Positions 24,821-36,063 of a stretch of DNA of 45,731 nucleotides are shown here, one piece after another (position 1 is the first letter of the stretch; the number at the start of each line of letters is the position of its first letter). The stretch lies in the NCBI GenBank assembly GCA_947626355.1, contig CANQRV010000018.1, positions 1-45,731 on the forward strand. The letters are read 5' to 3'. The notes under the pieces were generated by a model. The model did no database searches, was not told the origin of the DNA, and saw nothing but the letters and a program-made list of their open reading frames with translations. The position numbers and the translations under genes are program-made. The stretch comes from an uncultured Muribaculaceae bacterium. GTDB lineage: Bacteria; Bacteroidota; Bacteroidia; Bacteroidales; Muribaculaceae.

Positions 24821-24871
24821 TGTGGACGGGCTTTCAGCCGGGGGCCTAGAGTGTCTATGAGGGCATGAAAC

Positions 24872-26398
24872 TTACTCCCACTCGATGGTGGCGGGGGGCT
24901 TGGAGGAGATGTCGTAGACTACGCGGTTGATGCCGCGCACTTTGTTGATGATCTCGTTGCTGACGCCAGCCAGGAATTCATACGGGAGATGTACCCAGTC
25001 GGCGGTCATGCCGTCGGTGGAGATGACGGCGCGCAGCGCGCAGCAACGCTCGTAGGTGCGCTCGTCGCCCATGACGCCTACGCTCTGCACGGGGAGAAGG
25101 ATAGCTCCGGCCTGCCATACCTTGTCGTACAGTCCGTCGCGACGCAGGGCGTCGATGAAGATCTTGTCGGCGTCCTGAAGGATGCGCACTTTCTCTGCGG
25201 TGACCTCACCGAGGATGCGGATGCCGAGGCCCGGGCCCGGGAAGGGGTGGCGCCCGAGAAGGTCGGGGCTGATGCCGAGGGCACGGCCGACGCGGCGCAC
25301 CTCATCCTTGAAGAGGAGGCGCAGGGGCTCGACGATGCGGAGGTTCATCTTCTCGGGGAGTCCGCCGACGTTGTGGTGCGACTTGATGGTGGCGGAGGGT
25401 CCGTTGACAGATACGCTCTCGATGACGTCGGGATAGATTGTGCCCTGCGCGAGCCAGCGCGCTCCCTCGATCTTCTGTGCCTCCTCGTTGAAGACCTCGA
25501 CGAAGTCGCGGCCTATGATCTTACGCTTGCGCTCGGGATCGGTGACGCCGGCGAGGTCGGTATAGAAACGCTCGCTGGCGTCGACGCCACGGACGTTGAG
25601 GCCCATGTCCTTATAGGAGGCGAGCACGTCGGAGAACTCGTTCTTGCGGAGCAGGCCGTTGTTGACGAAGATACAGGTGAGGTTGGCGCCGATGGCGCGG
25701 TGGAGCAGGACGGCGGCCACGGATGAGTCGACGCCACCGGAGAGACCGAGGATCACACGGTCGTCGCCGATCTTGGCGCGGAGCTCAGCGACGGTGGAGT
25801 CGATGAAAGAGTCGGGGCTCCAGGAGCCGGAGCATCCGCAGATGCCGAGCACGAAGTTGGAGAGGAGACGCGTGCCGTCGGTGGAATGATACACCTCGGG
25901 GTGGAACTGTATGCCCCAGGTCTGCTCGCCCATGATATGGTAGGCGGCGACGCGGACATTATCGGTGGAGCCGATGATGTGGTAGGACTCGGGGACGGAG
26001 ACGATGGTGTCGCCGTGGCTCATCCACACCTGTGTGGGCGAGGGCATGTCGGCCATGAGGGGGTCGAGGGGGTCGACCACGGAGAGCATGGCGCGGCCAT
26101 ACTCGCGGCTCGGGGCGCCCTTCACCTCACCGCCGTATTCGGCGGCGAGGAGCTGGGCTCCGTAGCAGACGCCGAGCAGGGGGAGCCTGCCTTTCACGAC
26201 GGAGAGGTCGGGCCTGGGGGCCTGCGGGTCGCGCACAGAGTAGGGGCTTCCGGAGAGGATCACGCCCTTCACGTCGGAGTCGAGCTCCGGCCACTTGTTG
26301 AAGGGGTGGATCTCGCAATAGACGTTGAGCTCGCGAACCCTGCGGGCGATGAGCTGCGTGTATTGGGAGCCGAAATCTATGATGATTATTTTTTCCAT
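24872..26398 (-). CDS. guaA: GMP synthase (glutamine-hydrolysing)
   Basis: Converts XMP to GMP using ATP and glutamine. 508 residues, full length. The class I glutaminase domain (1-about 190) has C78 in GVCYGAQ and the H166/E168 pair in FHPEV. The ATP-pyrophosphatase domain has the P-loop SGGVDSS (220-226). The C-terminal dimerisation domain ends in PPATIEWE, as is universal. Last gene of the cluster, 94 bp after guaB, with a palindromic element in the gap. Followed by a strong hairpin. Confidence 0.97.
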   Translation of the reverse strand: MEKIIIIDFGSQYTQLIARRVRELNVYCEIHPFNKWPELDSDVKGVILSGSPYSVRDPQAPRPDLSVVKGRLPLLGVCYGAQLLAAEYGGEVKGAPSREYGRAMLSVVDPLDPLMADMPSPTQVWMSHGDTIVSVPESYHIIGSTDNVRVAAYHIMGEQTWGIQFHPEVYHSTDGTRLLSNFVLGICGCSGSWSPDSFIDSTVAELRAKIGDDRVILGLSGGVDSSVAAVLLHRAIGANLTCIFVNNGLLRKNEFSDVLASYKDMGLNVRGVDASERFYTDLAGVTDPERKRKIIGRDFVEVFNEEAQKIEGARWLAQGTIYPDVIESVSVNGPSATIKSHHNVGGLPEKMNLRIVEPLRLLFKDEVRRVGRALGISPDLLGRHPFPGPGLGIRILGEVTAEKVRILQDADKIFIDALRRDGLYDKVWQAGAILLPVQSVGVMGDERTYERCCALRAVISTDGMTADWVHLPYEFLAGVSNEIINKVRGINRVVYDISSKPPATIEWE

Positions 26399-26439
26399 TG
26401 TTTTGATTATTTCAGTGTTTGCCGGATTCAGGCCGGGAC

Positions 26440-26464
26440 GGATGCATCAGGGTGCATCCCTACA
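26440..26464. repeat. palindromic element related in design to the 27-bp repeat
   Basis: GGATGCA / TGCATCC (26440-26446 with 26453-26459) followed by CTACA, giving the same ending CCCTACA as the 27-bp repeats but with different arms. It lies in the guaB-guaA gap. Confidence 0.6.
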
Positions 26465-26492
26465 TTACGGGGGAGCCGTTTTTTTACCGGAT

Positions 26493-27965
26493 TTACTCGC
26501 CGCGGGTGTAGTTGGGAGCCTCCTTGGTGATGGTGACGTCGTGGGGATGGTTCTCGATCACGGCGGCGGAGGTGATGCGGACGAAGCGGGCGTTGTGGAG
26601 GGCCTCGATGTCCTTGGCGCCACAGTAGCCCATGCCTGAGCGGAGGCCGCCGATGAGCTGATAGACGGTCTCGCTGAGGGTGCCCTTGTAAGGCACGCGG
26701 GCCACGATGCCCTCAGGCACGAACTTGCTGGAGTCGCAGGTCTCCGACTGGAAATAGCGGTCCTTGGAGCCGGCCTGCATGGCCTCGATGGAGCCCATGC
26801 CGCGGTATGCCTTGAACTTACGGCCATTGTAGATGATGGTCTCGCCCGGCGACTCCTCGACACCTGCGAGCATGGAGCCCATCATCACGGAGTCGCCGCC
26901 GGCGGCGAGGGCCTTCACGACGTCGCCGGAATAGCGGAGGCCGCCGTCGGCGATCACTGGAATGCCGAAGCGGTGGGCGACGCTGGCGGCGTTGAAGATG
27001 GCGGAGAGCTGGGGCACTCCGACGCCGGCCACGATGCGGGTGGTGCATATGGAGCCGGGGCCGATGCCGACCTTGATGCCGTCGGCGCCGGCGTTGATGA
27101 GGAACTCAGCGGCCTCTGCGGTGGCGATGTTGCCGACGAGGACGTCGATCTGCGGGAAAGCCTCCTTTACGGCGCGGAGCGTGCGGGCCACATTGGCCGA
27201 ATGGCCGTGGGCCGTGTCGATCACCACTGCGTCGACGCCTGCGTCAACGAGAGCCTCGACGCGGGAGAGGGTGTCGGAGGTGACGCCGACACCGGCGGCC
27301 ACGCGGAGACGCCCCTTGGAGTCCTTGCATGCGTTGGGATAGTCCTGGATCTTGGTGATGTCGCGGTAGGTGATGAGGCCCACGAGACGGTTGTCGGCGT
27401 CGACCACGGGAAGCTTCTCGATCTTGTGGCGGAGGAGGATCTGGGAAGCCTCGGCGAGGTCAGGACTGGTGGTGGTGACGAGATTCTTCCTGGTCATGAC
27501 CTCGTCGATGAGGATCGACATGTCGGTCTGGAAACGGAGGTCGCGGTTGGTGACGATGCCCACGAGGAAGCCCTTCTCGTCGACCACGGGAATGCCGCCG
27601 ATGTGGTTCTCCTTCATGAGACGGAGAGCGTCGCCGACGGTCTGGGTGCGGGAGATGGTGACGGGATCGTAGATCATGCCGCTCTCGGCGCGCTTCACCT
27701 TGCGGACCTGTGCAGCCTGGGCAGCGATCGACATGTTCTTATGGATGACGCCGATGCCGCCCTGACGGGCGATGGCGATGGCCATATCGGTCTCGGTGAC
27801 GGTGTCCATAGCCGCCGAGACGATGGGGATATTGAGGTCGATATTGCGCGAGAAGCGGGTGTTGACGGCCACCATATTGGGAGTCACCTCCGAGTAGGCG
27901 GGAATGAGGAGCACATCGTCGAAGGTCATCCCTTCCTGCGCTATCTTTTCATCTATAAACGACAT
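26493..27965 (-). CDS. guaB: IMP dehydrogenase
   Basis: Oxidises IMP to XMP, the committed step to GMP. 490 residues with the standard plan: N-terminal barrel half ([14 protein letters not shown]), two CBS domains (about 93-210) that bind adenine nucleotides and regulate the enzyme, then the catalytic half with C307 in GPGSICTTR and the flap segment. The final [10 protein letters not shown] is typical. 21 bp after purA. Confidence 0.97.
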   Translation of the reverse strand: MSFIDEKIAQEGMTFDDVLLIPAYSEVTPNMVAVNTRFSRNIDLNIPIVSAAMDTVTETDMAIAIARQGGIGVIHKNMSIAAQAAQVRKVKRAESGMIYDPVTISRTQTVGDALRLMKENHIGGIPVVDEKGFLVGIVTNRDLRFQTDMSILIDEVMTRKNLVTTTSPDLAEASQILLRHKIEKLPVVDADNRLVGLITYRDITKIQDYPNACKDSKGRLRVAAGVGVTSDTLSRVEALVDAGVDAVVIDTAHGHSANVARTLRAVKEAFPQIDVLVGNIATAEAAEFLINAGADGIKVGIGPGSICTTRIVAGVGVPQLSAIFNAASVAHRFGIPVIADGGLRYSGDVVKALAAGGDSVMMGSMLAGVEESPGETIIYNGRKFKAYRGMGSIEAMQAGSKDRYFQSETCDSSKFVPEGIVARVPYKGTLSETVYQLIGGLRSGMGYCGAKDIEALHNARFVRITSAAVIENHPHDVTITKEAPNYTRGE

Positions 27966-27986
27966 ATTACTTGCAGCTTGTGAGTA

Positions 27987-29282
27987 TTAGAAATTCCTGA
28001 GTTTCTCATTGAGGAGGATAGTCTGGGTGCGGTCGGGGCCGACGGAGACGATGCCCACGGGGATTCCGGTGAGCTCCTCGATCTTGCGTATGTAGTCGAC
28101 GGCGGCCTTCGGGAGGTCGGCGAGGGAGCGTGCGCCGGTGATGTCTTCCTTCCATCCGGGCATCTCGATGTAGACGGGCTTGCATCTGGAGAGGCGGGAG
28201 ATGGTGGAGGGAGGCGTAGCCACCTGCGTGCCGTCGAGCTCGTAGGCCGTGCAGATCTTCACGGTGTCGAGGCCGGAGAGCACGTCGAAGAGCATGAGGG
28301 CCCAGTAGTCGATGCCTGCGAGACGGCCGGTGTAGCGGGCCACCACAGCGTCGAGCCATCCGATGCGGCGTGGACGGCCCGTGACAGTGCCGTACTCATG
28401 TCCGCGCTCGCGGATCTCGTTGGCTGTGTCGCCGAAGATCTCCGTTGGGAAGGGGCCCTCCCCCACTCTCGTGCAGTAGGACTTGGCGACGCCCACCACA
28501 TTCTCCACCCACTTGGGCGCTATGCCGGCGCCGACGGGGACACTGGCGGCCGAGGGTGTCGAGGAAGTGACGTAGGGATACGTGCCGTGGTCGATGCAGA
28601 GCATCATGCCCTGGGCACCCTCGAAGAGGATCTTCTTGCCGGGAGTGTTGCAAGCCTCGTTGATGAGGTCGGAGGTGTCGCAGATCATGTGGCCGATCTG
28701 GCGTGCGATCTCCATGTAGGATGCGTAGACGTCGTCGAAGGAGAACTCATCGAGGCCGAGCATGCGGAGCTCCTGGTTCTTGACGTCGAGGGCGGCGCGG
28801 AGGCGGAGCGCGAAGTAGTCGGGCTCGAGGAGGTCGCCCATGCGGAGGCCTATGCGGCTGTACTTGTCGGAGTAGGCGGGGCCGATGCCCTTCTTGGTGG
28901 TGCCGATGAGGGCCTCGCCCTTTCGGCACTCATAGGCTCCGTCGAGCACGGAATGCCAGGGCATGACCATGGCGGCGCGGTCGGAGATGCGGAGCTGATA
29001 GTCGGTGACGCCCTGCCTGTGGAGCTTCTCGAGCTCGGCGATGACCGAGACGGGATTTACGACCATGCCGTTGCCCATCACATTGACCGTGGCGGGATTG
29101 AAGATGCCGGAGGGGATGCTCTGGAGGGAGTATTTATGGCCGCCGAAGACCACGGTGTGTCCGGCGTTGTTGCCTCCCTGGTAGCGCACCACCATGTCGG
29201 CGCGGCAAGCGAAGTAGTCGGTGATTTTGCCTTTACCCTCATCGCCCCACTGGGAGCCGATGACAACTAATCTTTCTGACAT
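27987..29282 (-). CDS. purA: adenylosuccinate synthetase
   Basis: Joins IMP and aspartate using GTP, first step to AMP. 431 residues. The GTP-binding loop GSQWGDEGKGKI is at 9-20 with the catalytic Asp. GNNAGHTVV carries the catalytic His. The late motif TGRPRRIGWLDAV is intact. Its start lies 16 bp inside the end of purB, so the two AMP-branch genes are coupled in reverse pathway order (purB, then purA). Confidence 0.96.
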   Translation of the reverse strand: MSERLVVIGSQWGDEGKGKITDYFACRADMVVRYQGGNNAGHTVVFGGHKYSLQSIPSGIFNPATVNVMGNGMVVNPVSVIAELEKLHRQGVTDYQLRISDRAAMVMPWHSVLDGAYECRKGEALIGTTKKGIGPAYSDKYSRIGLRMGDLLEPDYFALRLRAALDVKNQELRMLGLDEFSFDDVYASYMEIARQIGHMICDTSDLINEACNTPGKKILFEGAQGMMLCIDHGTYPYVTSSTPSAASVPVGAGIAPKWVENVVGVAKSYCTRVGEGPFPTEIFGDTANEIRERGHEYGTVTGRPRRIGWLDAVVARYTGRLAGIDYWALMLFDVLSGLDTVKICTAYELDGTQVATPPSTISRLSRCKPVYIEMPGWKEDITGARSLADLPKAAVDYIRKIEELTGIPVGIVSVGPDRTQTILLNEKLRNF

Positions 29283-30577
29283 TGCTCAATGTTATTGCGT
29301 TGGTAAATATAATCCACATTCTTCATGTAGTAGTCGAGCGTGAAGCATGCGTCGAGCTCCTCGGGAGTGAGGGTCTCGGCCACCACGGGGTTGAGCTTCA
29401 GGAGCTCCTGGTAGGATGAGCCGGTGGCCATGGCCTGCATAGCCACGGGCTGCACGGTGTCGTAGGCCTTCTCGCGTGAGAAGCCCTTGCCGATGAGTGC
29501 GTTCATGACGCGCTGGGCGAAGATGACGCCGTTGGTCATGTAGATGTTGCTCTTCATGCGGTCTTCGAAGACGACGAGGTTCTCGAGGATGCCCATCATG
29601 CGGTTGAGCATATAGTCGAGGAGGATGGTGGCGTCGGGCATGATGATCCGCTCGGTGGCGGAGTGGGAGATGTCGCGCTCGTGCCAGAGGGCGACGTTCT
29701 CGGCGGCGGTGGCCATGTATCCCCTCATCACGCGGGCGCATCCGCAGATGTTCTCGGAGCTGATGGGATTGCGCTTGTGGGGCATGGCGGAGCTGCCCTT
29801 CTGGCCCTTGCCGAAAGCCTCCTCCACCTCATGCACTTCCGTGCGCTGGAGATTGCGCATCTCCATCGCCATCTGCTCGAGAGTGGAGGCGATGACGGCG
29901 AGCGTGGCCATGTAGAAGGCGTGACGGTCGCGCTGGATCACCTGTGTGGAGATGTCGGCGCTGTCGATACCGAGCTTCTCGCAGACATAATCCTGCACGA
30001 AGGGAGGAATGTTGGCGAAATTGCCGACGGCGCCGCTTATCTTGCCGACCTCGACGCCCTTGGCGGCCATGCGGAAGCGCTCGATGTTGCGGCGCATCTC
30101 CTCATGCCAGAGCACCCACTTCAGGCCGAACGAAGTGATGTCGGCGTGGATGCCGTGGGTGCGCCCGATGCAGGGGACGTATTTGAAGCGGATCGCCTGG
30201 CGGCGCAGCATCTCCATGAAGCGCTCGAGGTCGTCGAGGATGATCTCGTCGGCCTGCTTGAAGAGGTAGCCGTTGGCGGTGTCTACGACGTCGGTGCTGG
30301 TGAGGCCGTAGTGGATCCACTTGCGCTCGTCGCCGAGGCTCTCGCTGACGGTGCGGGTGAAAGCCACGATGTCATGGCGTGTCTGGAGCTCGATCTCCTT
30401 GATGCGGTCGATGTTGAAAGTGGCCTTTGCCCAGAGCTTCTCGACATCCTCCGGGGGGACGACGCCGAGCTCGCGCCAGGCCTCGGCGGCGAGGATCTCG
30501 ACCTTGAGGTAGGCGTCAAACTTGTTCTGCTCCGTCCAAACGCGGCGCATGACGTCTCTTCCGTATCTCTCTATCAT
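29267..30577 (-). CDS. purB: adenylosuccinate lyase
   Basis: Acts twice: on SAICAR in the IMP pathway and on adenylosuccinate in the AMP branch. 436 residues. The fumarase/aspartase superfamily signature SSAMPHKRNP lies near residue 265 and carries the catalytic serine loop. RTHGIHADITSFG and TSTDVVDTA hold the other active-site residues. The ATG overlaps the folD TGA (ATGA at 30574-30577) and the 3' end overlaps purA. Confidence 0.96.
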   Translation of the reverse strand: MIERYGRDVMRRVWTEQNKFDAYLKVEILAAEAWRELGVVPPEDVEKLWAKATFNIDRIKEIELQTRHDIVAFTRTVSESLGDERKWIHYGLTSTDVVDTANGYLFKQADEIILDDLERFMEMLRRQAIRFKYVPCIGRTHGIHADITSFGLKWVLWHEEMRRNIERFRMAAKGVEVGKISGAVGNFANIPPFVQDYVCEKLGIDSADISTQVIQRDRHAFYMATLAVIASTLEQMAMEMRNLQRTEVHEVEEAFGKGQKGSSAMPHKRNPISSENICGCARVMRGYMATAAENVALWHERDISHSATERIIMPDATILLDYMLNRMMGILENLVVFEDRMKSNIYMTNGVIFAQRVMNALIGKGFSREKAYDTVQPVAMQAMATGSSYQELLKLNPVVAETLTPEELDACFTLDYYMKNVDYIYQRNNIEQCQKD

Positions 30578-31425
30578 TTCTTTACATTATTAAGGTAGCA
30601 TTCAAGTGTGTTCTCAAGGAGGCATGCGCGGGTCATGGGGCCGACGCCCCCGGGGACGGGAGTGATGACGGAAGCCTTGTCCTTGACGGCCTCGTAGTCG
30701 ACGTCGCCGCAGAGACGTCCGGTCTCGGGATCGCGGTTGACTCCCACGTCGATCACGGCGGCGCCGGGCGCCACCATGTCGGCGGTGACGAACCTCGGAC
30801 GGCCTATGGCCACCACGAGTATATCGGCCTGCGAGGCGACATCGGCGAGGTCGGCCGTGCGGCTATGGGCGATGGTGACGGTGGCGTTGCGGTCGAGGAG
30901 GAGCTTGGCCACGGGAAGGCCGACGATGTTGCTGCGGCCGATCACCACAGCCTTCTTACCGGCGATAGCGACGCCGGCCTTGTCGAGGAGCTTGATGATG
31001 CCCTTGGGGGTGCACGGGAGCACGCACTCCTGCTTCTGCCAGAGGGAGGCGACATTGGAGGGATGGAAGCCGTCGACGTCCTTGCGTCGGTCGATGGCCG
31101 CGATTACGCGGTCGGAATCGATATGCTTCGGAAGGGGAAGCTGCACGAGGATGCCGTCGACCGTGTCGTCGGCGTTGAGGTCGGCGATAAGGTCGAGCAC
31201 TTCCTTCTCGGAAGTGTCGGCGGGACGACGGATGGTGGTGCTGACGAAGCCCACCTCTTCAGCATCCTTGCCTTTGCCTTTCACATAAGAGACACTTGCC
31301 GGATCCTCGCCGACAAGAATCACCACGAGATGGGGGGCGCGGCCATACTCACCGGAGCAGGCGGCCACCTTGGCGGCCACATCGCGCTTCACCTCGGCAG
31401 CGAGGTCTTTTCCACTGATAATCAC
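30574..31425 (-). CDS. folD: methylenetetrahydrofolate dehydrogenase/cyclohydrolase
   Basis: Makes 10-formyl-tetrahydrofolate, the one-carbon donor used by PurN and PurH, whose genes lie in the same cluster. 283 residues with a GTG start at 31425. The catalytic lysine is K51 in SYVKGKGKDAEEVGF, preceded by the LVGEDPAS segment. DVDGFHP and GRSNIVGLPVA mark the NAD(P) site, and TPVPGGVGPMT the C-terminal signature. Four-base overlap with purB. The 168-bp gap before it is the widest in the cluster and contains a dispersed palindrome and a smaller hairpin (31454-31471). Confidence 0.95.
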   Translation of the reverse strand: MIISGKDLAAEVKRDVAAKVAACSGEYGRAPHLVVILVGEDPASVSYVKGKGKDAEEVGFVSTTIRRPADTSEKEVLDLIADLNADDTVDGILVQLPLPKHIDSDRVIAAIDRRKDVDGFHPSNVASLWQKQECVLPCTPKGIIKLLDKAGVAIAGKKAVVIGRSNIVGLPVAKLLLDRNATVTIAHSRTADLADVASQADILVVAIGRPRFVTADMVAPGAAVIDVGVNRDPETGRLCGDVDYEAVKDKASVITPVPGGVGPMTRACLLENTLECYLNNVKK

Positions 31426-31453
31426 TTGAACTACATTTTTATTTATGCAGGCA

Positions 31454-31471
31454 CGGAGGCGGGAGCCTCCG
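31454..31471. repeat. small hairpin in the purD-folD gap
   Basis: CGGAGGC / GCCTCCG (31454-31460 with 31465-31471) with loop GGGA. No U-tract on the coding strand; possibly an mRNA end-protecting or processing structure rather than a terminator. Confidence 0.5.
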
Positions 31472-31525
31472 GCCGGGCGGTTAATATTCAGATATTTGAT
31501 GCCACTGACAGGGGCCGATGGCGGG

Positions 31526-31552
31526 GAAACATGCCGGAGGCATGTCCCTACA
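31526..31552. repeat. dispersed palindromic repeat, copy 2
   Basis: Identical over 27 bp to 24089-24115, including the ACATGCC/GGCATGT stem and the CCCTACA end. Lies 41 bp past the purD stop. Confidence 0.85.
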
Positions 31553-31593
31553 AGCGGATATCCGAGACAGCAGGCATCATTATGATAAACATA

Positions 31594-32865
31594 TTAGATG
31601 TCGATGACCTTGTGGCCGATGTCGCGGCGGAAGAAGAGGGAGCCACCGGCGGCGATGCGCTCCGCGTCGGCGAGAGCGGCCTCGCGGGCAGCCTTCATGT
31701 CGGAGCCGGAGCCCACCACCATCAGCACACGACCGCCGGCGCTGACGAGATTGCCGTCGGTGTCGCGGGCTGTGCCCATGTGGTAGACGCCGCAGGCGCT
31801 CTTCTCCACATCCTCGAGGCGGAAGCCCTTGGGATAGGAGCCGGGATAGCCGTCGGCGGCGAGCACGATGCCGAGATAGCAGCGGGAGCTCCACTCGAGA
31901 GGAAAGTCCTTTCCCTCGAGGGCGGCCGTGAAGAGGGCGTAGATATCGCTCTCGAGCCTCGGGAGCACCACCTCCGTCTCGGGGTCGCCGAAACGGGCGT
32001 TGAACTCGATCACCTTCGGACCCTCGTCAGTAAGGATCAGGCCGCCGTAGAGCACGCCGTAGAAGGGCACGCCCTCGTCGGCGAGCGCGTCGGCCGTGGC
32101 CTGCATGATGTCGGTGAGTGCCCTGTCGCGCACCTCGGCCGTGATGAAGTCGACCGGCGAGTAGGCGCCCATGCCCCCCGTGTTTGGTCCCCTGTCGCCC
32201 TCGAAAGCGCGCTTATGGTCCTGGGCCAGGGCGAGGGGATAGACCTTGCGGCCACCCACCACACACATGAACGAGAACTCGGGGCCGTCGAGGAAATCCT
32301 CGACCACCACACGCCCCTTGCCGAAAGCGGAGTCGAGGAGCATGTCGCGCAGGGCGGCCTCGGCCTCCTCATAGGTGGCGGCGACCACTACACCCTTGCC
32401 GGCGGCGAGGCCGTCATACTTCACCACAGCGGGGAGCGGACGGCTCTTGACGTAGGCCCAGGCCTCGTCGAAGTCGTCAAATGATTTATAGGTTGCCGTG
32501 GGGATGGAATGCTTCATCATGAGCTCCTTGGCAAACTCCTTACTGCTCTCGATGCGGGCGGCGCTCTTCGTGGGGCCGAAGGCGCGTAGGCCTCGGGCCG
32601 TGAAGACATCGACAAGCCCGGCGGCGAGAGCGGCCTCGGGGCCTACGACCGTGAGGTCGACATTATGGGAGGCGGCGAAATCGGCGAGGCCCTCCACATC
32701 GGTGACGGAGAGGGGCACGCACTCGGCGAGCTCCGCGATTCCGGCGTTGCCCGGAGCGCAGTAGATGCGCTCCACCTGCGGCGAGCGGGCGAGCGCGGCC
32801 ACGATGGCGTGGCAGCGGCCACCGCCGCCCACCACCATCACGGTCTTGTTTCTTTCCATAGCCAT
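31594..32865 (-). CDS. purD: phosphoribosylamine-glycine ligase (GAR synthetase)
   Basis: Second step of purine synthesis, ATP-grasp fold. 423 residues. The N-terminal loop is GGGGRCHAIV, where most relatives have GGGGREHA, so Glu is replaced by Cys. ATP-grasp strands (LPAVVKYDGLAAGKGVVVA) and the metal ligands in EFNARFGDPE are intact. 13 bp after purH. PurF, which makes its substrate, is not encoded here. Confidence 0.96.
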   Translation of the reverse strand: MAMERNKTVMVVGGGGRCHAIVAALARSPQVERIYCAPGNAGIAELAECVPLSVTDVEGLADFAASHNVDLTVVGPEAALAAGLVDVFTARGLRAFGPTKSAARIESSKEFAKELMMKHSIPTATYKSFDDFDEAWAYVKSRPLPAVVKYDGLAAGKGVVVAATYEEAEAALRDMLLDSAFGKGRVVVEDFLDGPEFSFMCVVGGRKVYPLALAQDHKRAFEGDRGPNTGGMGAYSPVDFITAEVRDRALTDIMQATADALADEGVPFYGVLYGGLILTDEGPKVIEFNARFGDPETEVVLPRLESDIYALFTAALEGKDFPLEWSSRCYLGIVLAADGYPGSYPKGFRLEDVEKSACGVYHMGTARDTDGNLVSAGGRVLMVVGSGSDMKAAREAALADAERIAAGGSLFFRRDIGHKVIDI

Positions 32866-32878
32866 ATCGGGAGAAGGA

Positions 32879-34408
32879 TTAATGTTTGAAATGACGCATG
32901 CCTGTGAAGAGCATCACGATTCCCTTCTCGTCGGCCTTCTTTATAGCGTCCTCGTCGCGGATGCTGCCGCCGGGCTGCACGATAGCCGTGACGCCGTAGC
33001 GGGAGGCGAGCTCCACGGTGTCGTCGAAGGGAAGGAATCCGTCGGAGGCGAGCACGAGCCCCTCGGTGACGCCGGCCTCGCGGGCCTGCTCAAGGGCGAT
33101 GTGGGCGGAGCCGACACGGTTCATCTGCCCGGCGCCGACGCCGACGGTAGCACCGTCCTTCACCACCACGATGGCGTTGCTCTTGACGTGCTTCACGATG
33201 CGCCAGCCGAAGTTCATGTCGCGGAGCTGGGCCTCGGAGGGCTTAAGTGCCGTGACACACATCTCGGGAGTGATCTCGCGGGTGGTGATGTCGGCCTGCT
33301 GGGCGAGAAGGCCGCCGGTGACGCCGACATACTGCATGGCGCCCTCGTCGGAGCGCGACATGTCGACCTCGAGGAGGCGGAGGTTCTTCTTCGAGGCGAG
33401 CACCCCGAGGGCGTCTGCTGAGAACGACGGGGCGATGACGATCTCAAGGAAGATGGGCTTGAGGAGACGGGCGGTGGCGGCGTCGAGCTCGCGGTTAAAG
33501 GCCACGATGCCGCCGTAGATGCTCACCTTGTCGGCCTCGTAAGCCTTGCGCCATGCCTCCTCGGCAGTAGCGCCGATGGCGGCACCGCAGGGATTCATGT
33601 GCTTGAGACCGACGCAGAAGGGGACGTCAAACTCGCGCACGATGGAAAGGGCGGCGTTGGCGTCCTGGATATTGTTGTAGCTGAGCTCCTTGCCCCCGAG
33701 CTGACGGGCGAATGCCACCGAGTAGGAAACGGGCTTGGGAGCACGGTAGAAGGCGGCTTTCTGATGGGGGTTCTCTCCGTAGCGAAGCGACTGCACGAGG
33801 TCGAAGCTGCGGAAGAGCTTCTCGGGAAGGCCGGCGGCGCGGCGCATGTAGGCGGCGATGTGGGAGTCGTAGAGGGCGGTGTGGGTATATGCCTTGGCCG
33901 AGAGGCGGAGGCGTGTCTCCGGCAGGGTATTGCCCGTGGAGCGAATCTCGTCGAGCACTCCGGCATAGTCGGCGGGGTCGCAGACCACCGTCACGTCGCG
34001 AAAATTCTTGGCGGCGCTGCGGAGCATCGAGGGGCCACCTATGTCGATGTTCTCCACGGCATCCTCCATGGTGACACCCTCGCGGGCGATGGTGGCCTCG
34101 AAGGGATAGAGGTTGACAACCACCATGTCGATGGTGGAGATACCGTTGTCGGCGAGCTCCTGCATGTGTGACGCGGAGTCGCGGCGGGCCAGAAGGCCGC
34201 CGTGCACCTTGGGATGGAGTGTCTTGACGCGACCCTCGCAGATTTCAGGGAAACCGGTGACGTCGCTGATGCCGGTGGGGTTGAGGCCGGCCTCGCGGAG
34301 GGCCTTCATGGTGCCGCCGGTGGCGATGATCTCCCAGCCGAGGGCCACGAGGGCTCTGGCGAAGTCGACGACGCCGGTCTTGTCGCTGACACTGACTAAT
34401 GCTTTCAT
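32879..34408 (-). CDS. purH: AICAR transformylase/IMP cyclohydrolase
   Basis: The last two steps to IMP. 509 residues. The N-terminal MGS-like cyclohydrolase domain (1-about 140) has TGGTMKAL and VKTLHPKVHGGLLARR. The transformylase domain has RYGENPHQKAAFYR and LKHMNPCGAAIG, and ends in SDGFLPFDD, VQPGGSIRD and FTGMRHFKH, as in all PurH proteins. 28 bp after purN and 13 bp before purD. Uses 10-formyl-THF from FolD. Confidence 0.97.
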   Translation of the reverse strand: MKALVSVSDKTGVVDFARALVALGWEIIATGGTMKALREAGLNPTGISDVTGFPEICEGRVKTLHPKVHGGLLARRDSASHMQELADNGISTIDMVVVNLYPFEATIAREGVTMEDAVENIDIGGPSMLRSAAKNFRDVTVVCDPADYAGVLDEIRSTGNTLPETRLRLSAKAYTHTALYDSHIAAYMRRAAGLPEKLFRSFDLVQSLRYGENPHQKAAFYRAPKPVSYSVAFARQLGGKELSYNNIQDANAALSIVREFDVPFCVGLKHMNPCGAAIGATAEEAWRKAYEADKVSIYGGIVAFNRELDAATARLLKPIFLEIVIAPSFSADALGVLASKKNLRLLEVDMSRSDEGAMQYVGVTGGLLAQQADITTREITPEMCVTALKPSEAQLRDMNFGWRIVKHVKSNAIVVVKDGATVGVGAGQMNRVGSAHIALEQAREAGVTEGLVLASDGFLPFDDTVELASRYGVTAIVQPGGSIRDEDAIKKADEKGIVMLFTGMRHFKH

Positions 34409-34436
34409 ATTCTGTTGTTGCTGTTGTTTTTATATA

Positions 34437-34992
34437 TTAATTGTTGAGGAGGCGGGCGACGGTGTCGACGTAGAGGCGATGCTCGGTGCGGTGGATCATG
34501 GCCTCGAGCTCGTCGATATCGGAGCCCTCGTAGGGCACGGGGGCCTGGGCTATGATGCGTCCGCCGTCGACGGTGTCGTCGACGTAATGGATGGTCACGC
34601 CGTAGACCTTCACGCCGTAGTCGAACGCGTCGCGGATGGCGTGGGCGCCGGGGAAGGCGGGAAGGAGGGCCGGGTGGATGTTGATGATGCGTCCGCCATA
34701 GGCCTCAAGGAGCGTAGGGCCGATGATGCGCATGTATCCGGCGAGGCAGACGAGGGAGACGCCGCGCTCGCGGAGCATGGCGGCGATCTCGGCCTCAAAC
34801 GCGGACTTGGAGGCGTAGGAGCGCGGAGAGAAGGCGAAGGTCTCAACCCCGTGCCTCGCGGCACGCTCGCAGACGTATGCGCCGGGCTTGTCGCAGATCA
34901 TCAGCGCGATCTCGGCGGGGAGGCGCCCGTCGTCGCAGGCGGCGGCGAGGGCCTCGAAATTGGAGCCGTTGCCGCTGGCGAAGACCGCGATC

Positions 34993-35003
<11 letters not shown>
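34437..35003 (-). CDS. purN: phosphoribosylglycinamide formyltransferase
   Basis: Third step of the pathway: formylates GAR with 10-formyl-THF. 188 residues from ATG 35003, chosen because the family starts with a basic residue pair and [15 protein letters not shown]; an upstream ATG at 35027 would lengthen the overlap with purM from 11 to 35 bp. The folate-site signature is [13 protein letters not shown], with catalytic N and H in INIHPAL and D in [15 protein letters not shown] sequence. Confidence 0.94.
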
Positions 35004-36036
<1,033 letters not shown>

Positions 36037-36063
36037 AATATTCTCTATGGTATTGATGCTGAG

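Larger units (their letters stand above)
24018..24871. other. 854-bp stretch without a recognisable gene
   Basis: Between the convergent proC and guaA genes. From left to right it holds a 27-bp palindromic dispersed repeat (24089-24115), a GC-rich part of about 460 bp open on both strands but with no recognisable protein, a -7-like element facing left (24584-24591), a copy of a GCGCTTCGCGC-type dispersed repeat (24611-24636), three 18-bp tandem repeats (24662-24715) and a long hairpin (24770-24820). No homology to a known protein or RNA could be recognised by eye. Confidence 0.7.
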
